Positions 6,897-11,782 of a stretch of 11,870 nt of DNA are shown here, in pieces. The notes below the pieces were generated by a model that was not told where the DNA came from, made no database searches, and worked only from the letters and a program-made list of their open reading frames with translations. The stretch lies in contig CAMDRK010000056.1 of the NCBI GenBank assembly GCA_945906715.1, positions 1-11,870 on the forward strand. Direction: 5' to 3'. This stretch comes from Nitrospira lenta. Lineage in GTDB: Bacteria > Nitrospirota > Nitrospiria > Nitrospirales > Nitrospiraceae. Positions within the stretch are counted from its first letter, which is position 1; the number at the start of each line of letters is the position of its first letter. The translations under genes were made by a program, and so were the position numbers.

Positions 6897-7208
6897 ATGC
6901 CCCTCTCTATTTTTCATCCGCTTATTGCCGAGTGGTTCACGTCGTCAGTCGGGACTCCTACCGACGTCCAAGACAGGGTTTAGCTGGCCATTCAGTCTAG
7001 CGCTGCCTCTCATGACATTAAATTATCTGCCAGCGATCCGTTGAATCTCGCAGGAGTTATCTTGCCAGGTTCGCGCGTGCCGGTCGCTTCCACGAGTTTT
7101 CTCTTGTTTCGCGATGGAGTGCCCGTGCGGTCTGTGATCGGGCAGAAATCACACAGCGGGGAGGCTGACCTTGGGGGCAGCCTCCCCGCTGTGGCTCGTT
7201 CGAGATAG
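6897..7208 (+). pseudogene. Relic of an Lhr-type ATP-dependent helicase gene (large internal deletion plus nonsense)
   Basis: The frame from ATG 6897 starts with FHPLIAEWFTSSVGTPTDVQ, which matches the beginning of Lhr-family DEAD/DEAH helicases just before the Q-like/Walker A region. At 6981-6983 a TAG stands where the family has Trp (RV-stop-LAIQ; TGG to TAG). After about 12 more codons the same frame reads SASDPLNLAGVILPGSRVPV and LLFRDGVPVRSVIG, which matches the very C-terminus of Lhr (family form: ADPLNL-G-PG-RVPA, RDGVP). Lhr proteins are usually well over 1000 residues, so nearly the whole gene is gone, including all helicase motifs. The frame runs on to TAG at 7206-7208, through a strong hairpin. 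Lhr identity is from family knowledge and was not searched. There is no functional product. Confidence 0.65.
7153..7194 (-). terminator. Strong hairpin downstream of the DUF3015-like gene
   Basis: CACAGCGGGGAGGCTG (7153-7168) and CAGCCTCCCCGCTGTG (7179-7194) form a perfect 16-bp stem around a 10-nt loop. It begins 17 nt after the end of the minus-strand gene at 7212. On the minus strand it is followed by TGATTTCTG, a short T-rich stretch, so it fits best as that gene's terminator; there is no T-run on the plus side. Confidence 0.6.
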
Positions 7209-7211
7209 GGG

Positions 7212-7619
7212 CTATTGTCTGGATGCTAGGGGCGTCGATAGGTCGCGCAGAGCTGCAACGACTTGCTCTGGCGCCGTGAAGTCCATTGCAGCGAACGCCG
7301 CGTAGCGCGCCTGAATCACGGTGAAGAACTCGGCTTTCCGATCCGCCGGCACGTTCAGCAAATTGCTGACAGAGGAGAGGTATTCACCCTGCCCGCTGGC
7401 CATGTCATGGCGAAGATTCTCTTGATTCAACGCGACAAATGCGATCACCTTGAAGTCGGGCTTCACGATGCCTTCTTCGGTAAACCAGGTGCGACCGGAG
7501 GTCGTGCCTGTGACGTTGGAAGTGGTATCCGTAATCTGTTTAACCGTACCCTTGAGTGTGCAGCCTGACGCCAACAACATGAGCATCGGTATGATGGTCC
7601 AAACAGCGATCTGTTTCAT
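7212..7619 (-). CDS. DUF3015-like lipoprotein
   Basis: A 135-residue predicted lipoprotein. The signal peptide MKQIAVWTIIPMLMLLASGC ends in a lipobox-like ASGC (Cys20). The C-terminal half (about 58-118: FVALNQENLRHDMASGQGEY, SVSNLLNVPADRKAEFFTVI) resembles the conserved C-terminal part of DUF3015 proteins, where a small alpha-helical segment follows a Gly-rich part that is missing here. The function of that family is unknown; the location should be the outer-membrane or periplasmic face. ATG 7619 has a strong AGGAGG 7 nt upstream. A perfect 19-bp palindrome (7640-7658) lies about 20 nt upstream of the start codon and could be an operator. The gene is divergent from the 355-residue protein gene and appears monocistronic, ending in a strong hairpin. 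Confidence 0.72.
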   Translation of the reverse strand: MKQIAVWTIIPMLMLLASGCTLKGTVKQITDTTSNVTGTTSGRTWFTEEGIVKPDFKVIAFVALNQENLRHDMASGQGEYLSSVSNLLNVPADRKAEFFTVIQARYAAFAAMDFTAPEQVVAALRDLSTPLASRQ

Positions 7620-7639
7620 TCAGGTACCTCCTCGGTGTG

Positions 7640-7658
7640 GAAGGGAATCATTCCCTTC
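7640..7658. promoter_or_regulatory. 19-bp palindrome, candidate operator
   Basis: GAAGGGAAT (7640-7648) and ATTCCCTTC (7650-7658) are perfect inverted repeats around a single C. The site lies in the 5' untranslated or promoter region of the DUF3015-like gene, between its Shine-Dalgarno sequence and a possible -10 TATAGT (minus strand, 7681-7676). The perfect symmetry with a one-base centre fits a dimeric repressor site or a short mRNA hairpin. Confidence 0.4.
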
Positions 7659-7770
7659 ATGGTTGATCTCGCCCACTATATCACAAGCGCACTCAAGTTC
7701 AGTCAGATCTCTGCCGATAGAAGAGCTACGCGGTAAATCGCCGCGAGTCTTTTAATCGAGGAGATGCCTC

Positions 7771-8838
7771 ATGTCTGTTCAAGCTCTGACCCCATTCGAC
7801 CCTACACAGTTCTTTACGCTGCCGTCCGCGAATGACACGGGAGCTCAACGATTGGACACCAAGGTCAGCGGAGTGGCGATCTCCAACGACTTCTCCGGAC
7901 GCCTGAGTGTTACGACAGCAGAAGGTGACAAAATCACCCTCTCGGCTGATATTGAATCCGACTTTCGTGTAGTGAACTACAAGTCCCATGCCGAAGGTGA
8001 TGGCGGGACGGTGGATGTGAAGGCGAAGTATGCCGAGTATTCGCTGAAGCAAGAGTTTGGCGTAACGGTGGAAGGCGACCTGAACGAACAAGAGGTCAAG
8101 GATCTGGCAAGCTTGTTTCGAAAAGTCGCCAACATCTTCAAGAAATTCTTGAGTGGACAGGATGACGCGGCTCTGGCCAAGACTGCAAAGCTGGCCGATA
8201 GATTTGAGAACTACTCCTCCCTGTCCGATCTGAGCCTGAACGTCGATCTCGAACGGTCGGTGACCCTCTTTGCCGCAGCATTGACCGGTGAAGTGACCAG
8301 CCAACCAGGCACGCCTGCTGCGTTGCCGACAACGACACCTCCTGAGTCCACGCCTCCGGCTCCAACGACTCAAGCTGCGACCCAAGGTGAGGCACCTACG
8401 ACGGATGTGGCGATCCCGCCTCCGTCTTCCGATACCACAGTTCCTGCGACCACACCCCAGGCTTCAACGACCGAGGCCGTGACCCAAGGTGAGGCGCCTA
8501 CGACGGATGTGGTGATCCCGCCTCTGTCTACTGGTATCACGGTGCCCACCCAGGTTGCGGCGCCCCCATCGGAGCCCAGCCAGCCCTCATCCATCGTTCA
8601 GCAAGTGTTGGATGCGATTCAAAATGCAGAGGTCGAACCGAGAAAGCTCAATAACTATTTCTCGCAATTCCTGAAGAACCTCGGGGATGTGCTGCAGAAT
8701 GGACGGCCAGGCGAAAGGCCGGCTGAGGGGAGCCAGACGAATCAGCCTCCCACGGTTCCTGCACAAACAGGCGGCTCGGTCTATCTGGCCTATCAATCGA
8801 CGCACCAGACGGCGTTCTCTTTCTCGATCCATACATAG
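7771..8838 (+). CDS. Uncharacterised protein with helical domain and Pro/Thr-rich repeat linker
   Basis: A 355-residue protein without signal peptide or membrane helix. Residues 1-95 are mixed beta-type sequence (GRLSVTTAEGDKITLSADIE). Residues 96-170 form a charged helical region (VEGDLNEQEVKDLASLFRKV, NYSSLSDLSLNVDLERS) that reminds me of the DUF5610-like domain of some motility-associated proteins; this is weak. Residues 178-275 are Pro/Thr/Ser-rich and include a 34-residue tandem duplication (TQGEAPTTDV at 204 and again at 238). Residues 275-311 are helical, and the tail contains VYLAYQSTHQTAFSFSIHT. ATG 7771 has GAGGAG 7 nt upstream. The gene stands alone, with tandem terminators after the TAG stop. 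It could be a surface or regulatory protein; I do not assign a function. Confidence 0.75.
   Translation: MSVQALTPFDPTQFFTLPSANDTGAQRLDTKVSGVAISNDFSGRLSVTTAEGDKITLSADIESDFRVVNYKSHAEGDGGTVDVKAKYAEYSLKQEFGVTVEGDLNEQEVKDLASLFRKVANIFKKFLSGQDDAALAKTAKLADRFENYSSLSDLSLNVDLERSVTLFAAALTGEVTSQPGTPAALPTTTPPESTPPAPTTQAATQGEAPTTDVAIPPPSSDTTVPATTPQASTTEAVTQGEAPTTDVVIPPLSTGITVPTQVAAPPSEPSQPSSIVQQVLDAIQNAEVEPRKLNNYFSQFLKNLGDVLQNGRPGERPAEGSQTNQPPTVPAQTGGSVYLAYQSTHQTAFSFSIHT
8356..8549 (+). repeat. 102-bp tandem duplication inside the 355-residue protein gene
   Basis: Two copies with a period of 102 bp (34 codons). For example, GACCCAAGGTGAGGC occurs at 8379 and at 8481, followed by CTACGACGGATGTGG in both. 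The second copy is slightly shorter. Most differences are single bases, suggesting a fairly recent in-frame duplication of the Pro/Thr-rich linker. Confidence 0.8.
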
Positions 8839-8846
8839 AGCAACAG

Positions 8847-8910
8847 CGTCAGCCTGGGGGCTGGCGTTAAGTGCGGATACGGCGAGGCGTGGAAATCCCA
8901 CGTCTCGCCG
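8847..8910 (+). terminator. Tandem hairpin terminators of the 355-residue protein gene
   Basis: The first hairpin (8847-8866) has an 8-bp stem, CGTCAGCC/GGCTGGCG, with loop TGGG. The second (8880-8910) has a 13-bp stem, CGGCGAGGCGTGG/CCACGTCTCGCCG with one G-T pair and a 5-nt loop, and is followed by TTGTCGTTTG. The pair begins 9 nt after the TAG stop. The second looks like an intrinsic terminator. Confidence 0.65.
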
Positions 8911-8983
8911 TTGTCGTTTGTGCGACAGAGGAGGGGATGGAGCCTGATGATCTTCTGTGCTCGCGCAACGCGCTCGGGCTCGT

Positions 8984-9088
8984 CTGTCTGGTTGGCTGGT
9001 CTTTCTGGTCTGTTTGGTTCTCCTGGATGAATTTCCAGTCTGATCAACCAGACAAACCAGATAGACAAGATAGACCAGATGAACCAGC
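8984..9088. repeat. 9-bp-periodic inverted repeat, copy B
   Basis: The left arm has GGT/GGA at 8998, 9007, 9016 and 9025, and the right arm has ACC/ACA at 9047, 9056, 9065, 9074 and 9083, both in steps of 9 bp. The arms are imperfect reverse complements (for example CTGGTCT in the left arm against AGACCAG in the right). The unit family is the same as in copy A (ACCAGATAG, ACCAGATGA), but the internal order differs, so it is not a simple duplicate. It lies in a gene-free gap after the terminators of the 355-residue protein gene. Confidence 0.75.
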
Positions 9089-9106
9089 ATTCGTTGGACG
9101 CGCGCA

Positions 9107-9355
9107 GTGGAAGATCAATCAGGCCCCATCCCTAAAAGAGAGAACGCGGCTCAAGTGGAGGAACCTGAAGAGGCCTATTGTCGCAAATCCTTTGGGCCTT
9201 TCAAATGATTTGAATCATGCGAGCAGGAGGGACATCAGGAATGGTGGCTAAGAAATAATAAATTCATAGTGCACATCATCAGCGCACGCACCGACCCGGA
9301 ATGTTTGCTTGGCGCAGAAGTTGAGGCTGTCATTAAGGACTTCCTCATCAAATGA
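9107..9355 (+). pseudogene. Small ORF with in-frame TGA, possible gene-cassette relic
   Basis: From GTG 9107 the frame reads 33 codons (ending YCRKSFGPFK) to TGA 9206-9208. It then continues without another stop for 48 codons (FESCEQEGHQEWWLRNNKFI, DPECLLGAEVEAVIKDFLIK) to TGA 9353-9355. The second part looks protein-like (paired Cys, two Trp, amphipathic end helix) but I recognise no family. There is no Shine-Dalgarno sequence before GTG 9107. It begins 7 nt after GTTGGAC (9093-9099) and stops immediately before an attC-like site, the layout of an integron gene cassette. Coding status is uncertain. Confidence 0.3.
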
Positions 9356-9421
9356 GCTCGACCAGTGGTTCCAGCGGACATGTCCGCCTTGGAGTCGCGC
9401 CACTGAACCTGGACGTTAGCC
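9356..9421 (+). repeat. attC-like recombination site (66 bp, degenerate)
   Basis: The left box GCTCGAC (9356-9362) matches RYYYAAC at 6 of 7 positions, and the right box GTTAGCC (9415-9421) matches GTTRRRY at 6 of 7. Between them the arms are roughly complementary with extra bases on one side (CAGTGGTTCCAG against CTGAACCTG), as expected for the folded attC strand. The perfect palindrome GCGGACATGTCCGC lies inside. No integrase gene is present in the window. Confidence 0.3.
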
Positions 9422-9494
9422 GCCGCTTTCAACTACCATGTCACCAAATCCACATGCGCCTCCGAAGCCATCGTTGCCGACGGGAAAAGAAAAA

Positions 9495-9507
9495 GGTTCC
9501 AGGAACC
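9495..9507. repeat. GGTTCCAGGAACC palindrome, copy 1
   Basis: A 13-bp perfect inverted repeat (6-bp arms around one A), preceded by an A-rich tract. The 16-bp string GGTTCCAGGAACCATT is repeated exactly at 10250-10265, so the two copies flank the higBA module. Between this site and the attC-like site (9422-9494) I see no gene. Confidence 0.6.
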
Positions 9508-9542
9508 ATTAATGTGCCATCTCCATTCCGCATGAACCGGGA

Positions 9543-9581
9543 TTGACAGGTGTCACGCACCACATTACACTTCATGCGTGA
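9543..9581 (+). promoter_or_regulatory. Promoter and inverted-repeat operator of the second higBA locus
   Basis: A perfect -35 TTGACA (9543-9548), a 17-bp spacer and -10 TACACT (9566-9571, 4 of 6) predict a start at about 9578, on the GTG codon. A perfect inverted repeat TCACGCA (9553-9559) and TGCGTGA (9575-9581) brackets the -10 element, a plausible HigA binding site for autoregulation as known for other higBA operons. Confidence 0.6.
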
Positions 9582-9859
9582 TTAAGACCTTTGCCGACAG
9601 GCGTACGAGGGCGCTGTAGGAGACGGGCAAGTCGAAGCGGTTTCCTGCGGAGGTCTGGGAGCGGGCAGTACGAAAGATGGAGTATCTTGATCTGGTTACG
9701 AGTGTGGCGGACTTAAGAATCCCTCCGAGCAATCGACTCCATCGGTTGGAACGAGACAAGGCTGGGTAGTACTCTATTTCCGTGAATGATCAGTGGAGAA
9801 TATGCTTTCGGTTCGAGGCTGGCGACGCATTCGATGTGGAGATAACGGATTATCACTGA
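9578..9859 (+). pseudogene. higB: Decayed HigB toxin gene with two in-frame TAG codons
   Basis: The frame GTG 9578 to TGA 9857-9859 has 93 codons, the usual HigB length, and reads IKTFADRR, ETGKSKRFPAEVWERAVRKM, LRIPPSNRLHRLERDKAG and YSISVNDQWRICFRFEAGD, ending DVEITDYH. This is the classic HigB pattern. Codon 14 (9617-9619) and codon 64 (9767-9769) are TAG. At codon 64 the family has Gln (GQYSI), so CAG to TAG is likely; at codon 14 an aromatic residue is usual. The frame has no shift and the conserved residues survive, so the decay is recent or the stops were selected. The gene is 13 nt upstream of an intact higA. A functional toxin is unlikely without stop-codon readthrough. Confidence 0.82.
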
Positions 9860-9872
9860 TGAGAGGCGTGCG

Positions 9873-10187
9873 ATGAGTATCCAGAATAAACGAGGGCGTA
9901 CGATCCGTCCCACTCACCCCGGCGTGATGCTGAGAGAAGACTTCTTGCCGGAATATGCGTTGTCGGTGTCCGGGTTTGCCAAGGCCCTTGGGGTCTCTCG
10001 CCAGACGGTCAATGAGCTGTTGCGAGAGCGGCGTGCGGTCAGTCCGGAAATGGCATTGCGGCTCTCTCGTTTGTTCGGGAACAGCCCCGAGTTTTGGTTG
10101 AATGCCCAGCGCGCGGTAGATCTTTGGGAGGCTGCGCGGAGCATCAAGGGTAAGATTGATCACATTTCCCCGCTGACTGCTGCGTAG
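9873..10187 (+). CDS. higA: HigA-type antitoxin, XRE-family DNA-binding protein
   Basis: A 104-residue protein of the HigA family, which binds and neutralises HigB and represses its own operon. It shows the family N-terminus PTHPGVMLREDFLPEYALSV, a helix-turn-helix (about residues 31-51, GFAKALGVSRQTVNELLRER) and the conserved RRAVSPEMALRLSRLFGNSP and FWLNAQRAVDLWEA parts. ATG 9873 has AGAGG 6 nt upstream and follows the higB frame by 13 nt, the usual co-translated order. All conserved parts appear intact although the partner toxin is broken, so it is an orphan antitoxin. It could still regulate the inverted-repeat operator at 9553-9581 or protect against related HigB toxins (inference). Confidence 0.9.
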   Translation: MSIQNKRGRTIRPTHPGVMLREDFLPEYALSVSGFAKALGVSRQTVNELLRERRAVSPEMALRLSRLFGNSPEFWLNAQRAVDLWEAARSIKGKIDHISPLTAA

Positions 10188-10511
10188 CCTATTGTTTTAG
10201 GTTCTCAGGCTAGCGATGCGGGGTTCGCTTTCGTGTCTCCCGGAGCCGAGGTTCCAGGAACCATTGATTGCCCCAACATGACCGGTGCGGCCAGCTGGTG
10301 GTGCGAAAAACCTGGAGAGTTAGATTGCTGTGGCAGGCTGTGGAAGACCGGGGGCTCCGTCAAAGGCGAGCCAAAGTCATCAAGAAGTTGTTGGCCTTGC
10401 GGAAGCGGACTCGACGTATTCCCGGGAAAGCTGTGCAGGTGGCGAGGAAACGTAGATAAAATCGAAGAGGCTGTCGCACTCATTCCGGTGAACGTGGGGG
10501 TTGCCGGTGTC
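10188..10511. other. Gene-free stretch, with no clear coding content
   Basis: It contains the second GGTTCCAGGAACC palindrome (10250-10262). An open plus-strand frame (TTG 10268 to TAA 10459) encodes a very basic 63-residue sequence ending in ALRKRTRRIPGKAVQVARKR. That frame has no Shine-Dalgarno sequence and no family I know. It could be the tail of a lost gene. Confidence 0.4.
10250..10262. repeat. GGTTCCAGGAACC palindrome, copy 2
   Basis: Identical to copy 1 at 9495-9507 and also followed by ATT, 755 bp away in the same orientation. The copies enclose the promoter, broken higB and higA. Confidence 0.6.
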
Positions 10512-10847
10512 TTATCGATTGTTGAACTGGTTGGGTGAGTAGGGATTGCCGTAGTGGCCGAAGGGATTATGGAGCCAGTCGGGATTATAGAGATTTGTGT
10601 TCTGCCTGCCTTGATCATACCGAGATAGGGTAGTGATTGCCTCGAAGTTTGTTGTCGATGCGGGGCTATAGTGATTGCCATAGAGCCCCAATTCGTTAAT
10701 GACGCTGTTCGGATCGCCAAGATTTTTCACGCTAAAATGATCGAATACGGGACTTGGATCTGACTGGTTGGCGCTAAGGTTGTCGATATGTTCGGCTTGG
10801 GCAGTCAGGGGAAGAAACGCGAGGATGCCGACGATCAGGAGTCGCAT
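10512..10847 (-). CDS. Small secreted Asn/Tyr-rich protein, unknown function
   Basis: A 111-residue protein with a Sec signal peptide (MRLLIVGILAFLPLTAQA, cleavage expected after AQA at about 18/19). The mature part is about 93 residues and unusually rich in Asn, Pro, Tyr and Ser. It has repeating motifs such as NELGLYGNHYSPAS, NPFGHYGNPYSPNQFNN and SVKNLGDPNSV, a loose [F/L]-x-YGN-x-YSP pattern seen in small exported proteins of unknown role. There is no Cys, so no disulfides. ATG 10847 has AGGA about 8-9 nt upstream. The gene stands alone on the minus strand; its upstream side faces the 10922-11191 element. Location is periplasmic or extracellular by prediction; no function is proposed. Confidence 0.65.
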   Translation of the reverse strand: MRLLIVGILAFLPLTAQAEHIDNLSANQSDPSPVFDHFSVKNLGDPNSVINELGLYGNHYSPASTTNFEAITTLSRYDQGRQNTNLYNPDWLHNPFGHYGNPYSPNQFNNR

Positions 10848-10921
10848 ACTTCATTTCCTAGTTTCGCCGCCAGCCTACCCCTTCCAATGGAAAGAGATCA
10901 AGTGCCTGGAATTCCACTTAG

Positions 10922-11191
10922 CCCGCATTATTCACGAGAGTTCGTGACGAAACCGCCGAGACGCCTCGCGAGACGGGCGCGCAGAGGTCAGGGGACTGGC
11001 TCCGCCGTCTGCAGCGGTGCCTGTCCCGCTATTCGACGGGGACAGTCGCCGATCAGAAGGGCGACTGTCCCCAACAGTATGTTGACCGACCGAGCGGCGA
11101 GCCCGCCTGCCTGAACGCCGGGCCACCGCGTCCAGGCTTGTCGCAGCGGCGAATCCGCGATTGGAGCAGAAGCGTTCATGAATAATGCGGG
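10922..11191. mobile_element. 270-bp element with 16-bp terminal inverted repeats, no transposase
   Basis: The left end CCCGCATTATTCACGA (10922-10937) and right end TCATGAATAATGCGGG (11176-11191) are inverted repeats with 15 of 16 matches. The interior codes for nothing convincing but holds two hairpins with GTCCC-type arms. It looks like a MITE or an IS remnant into which, or with which, a REP-like pair was carried. It sits between the secreted-protein gene and the HPF-like gene's promoter, ending 22 bp before the -35. I see no clear target duplication. Confidence 0.55.
10992..11072. repeat. Pair of REP-like GTCCCC hairpins
   Basis: Hairpin 1: GGGACTGGCTCCGC (10992-11005) with GCGGTGCCTGTCCC (11013-11026), 12 of 14 paired. 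Hairpin 2: GGGGACAGTCGCC (11038-11050) with GGCGACTGTCCCC (11060-11072), a perfect 13-bp stem with a 9-nt loop. Arms ending in GGGGACAG or CTGTCCCC are typical of repeats associated with REP-type tyrosine transposases; no such gene is in the window. Confidence 0.65.
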
Positions 11192-11213
11192 TTAGGTTTG
11201 CCCGATCATCCGA

Positions 11214-11242
11214 TTGACATTTCTCAGCCTTGCCGTTAGGGT
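11214..11242 (+). promoter_or_regulatory. Promoter of the HPF-like gene
   Basis: A perfect -35 TTGACA (11214-11219), a 17-bp spacer and a weaker -10 TAGGGT (11237-11242). The predicted start is near 11249, giving a leader of about 35 nt that contains the GAGGAGG Shine-Dalgarno sequence. Confidence 0.5.
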
Positions 11243-11283
11243 CCGGTTTGTTGAGTGAATGGCCGTTGTGAGGAGGGGGATTC

Positions 11284-11598
11284 ATGCAGATTCAGGTTCA
11301 TACAGACAACAACATCACAGGGCGTGAAGATGTCGTGAGCCTTGTCCAGTCCACTGTCGAGGGGGCTGTCGGTCGTTTTGGCGACCGGATTACCCGCGTG
11401 GAGGCTCACCTCAGCGACACAAACAGTCACAAGTCGAAGGGTGACGACAAACGGTGTTTGCTCGAAGCCAGATTGGCTGGTCTCCAGCCTTTCGCCGTGA
11501 GCCATGAGGCAGCGACCATCGAGCTTGCCGTGACTGAAGCCGCAGACAAGCTTCAGAGGGCGATCGAAAGCAAGATTGGACGAATCCAAGATCGATAA
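11284..11598 (+). CDS. HPF/RaiA-like ribosome-associated protein (short form)
   Basis: A 104-residue protein with the beta-alpha-beta-beta-beta-alpha pattern of the hibernation-promoting factor/YfiA (RaiA) family: MQIQVHTDNNITGREDVVSL, VEGAVGRFGDRITRVEAHLS, a variable basic stretch (HKSKGDDKRCLLEARLAG) and the C-terminal helix AATIELAVTEAADKLQRAIE. Such proteins bind the 30S subunit and slow or store ribosomes in stationary phase. It lacks the long C-terminal extension of dimerising HPFs. The match is by overall pattern and is looser than for true HPF, so a divergent role is possible. ATG 11284 has a strong GAGGAGGGGG about 5 nt upstream and a good promoter at 11214. It appears monocistronic. 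Confidence 0.65.
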   Translation: MQIQVHTDNNITGREDVVSLVQSTVEGAVGRFGDRITRVEAHLSDTNSHKSKGDDKRCLLEARLAGLQPFAVSHEAATIELAVTEAADKLQRAIESKIGRIQDR

Positions 11599-11782
11599 CG
11601 CTAAGTGGATGGCGGTCGTGAGGGTTCTCCGATCCGTATAGCACGCCAATTCGACTATGCGGTAGGGTTGGGGAGTCTTTGAGCCGGTACGACAATCACA
11701 GTGGAAATATCGGGCATGTTTTGCGTACTATGGCGTCGGTATATGCAGGGGTTGGGCGTCTAATATTTGGAGGATGTATACA

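Noticed and set aside
8871..9251. Long open frame across the second 9-bp repeat
   Set aside because: It passes through a terminator hairpin and the repeat, and has no ribosome-binding site or family resemblance.
9241..9258. Mini-ORF MVAKK with AGGAGG (9225-9230) and two stops
   Set aside because: Five codons with a somewhat long spacing; it overlaps the longer cassette-like frame and is probably chance.
6655..9769. Stop-codon reassignment to explain the in-frame stops
   Set aside because: TAA, TAG and TGA all serve as normal ends of intact genes here, and conserved proteins contain no internal stops.
10268..10459. Basic 63-residue ORF starting with TTG
   Set aside because: No Shine-Dalgarno sequence, poor start codon and no recognised family; at most a gene remnant, so it is noted only inside the gene-free stretch.
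11734..11758. Sigma-54 type promoter (TGGC...TGCA) before the last gene
   Set aside because: The spacing between the two elements is one base too long and the GG/GC context is poor.
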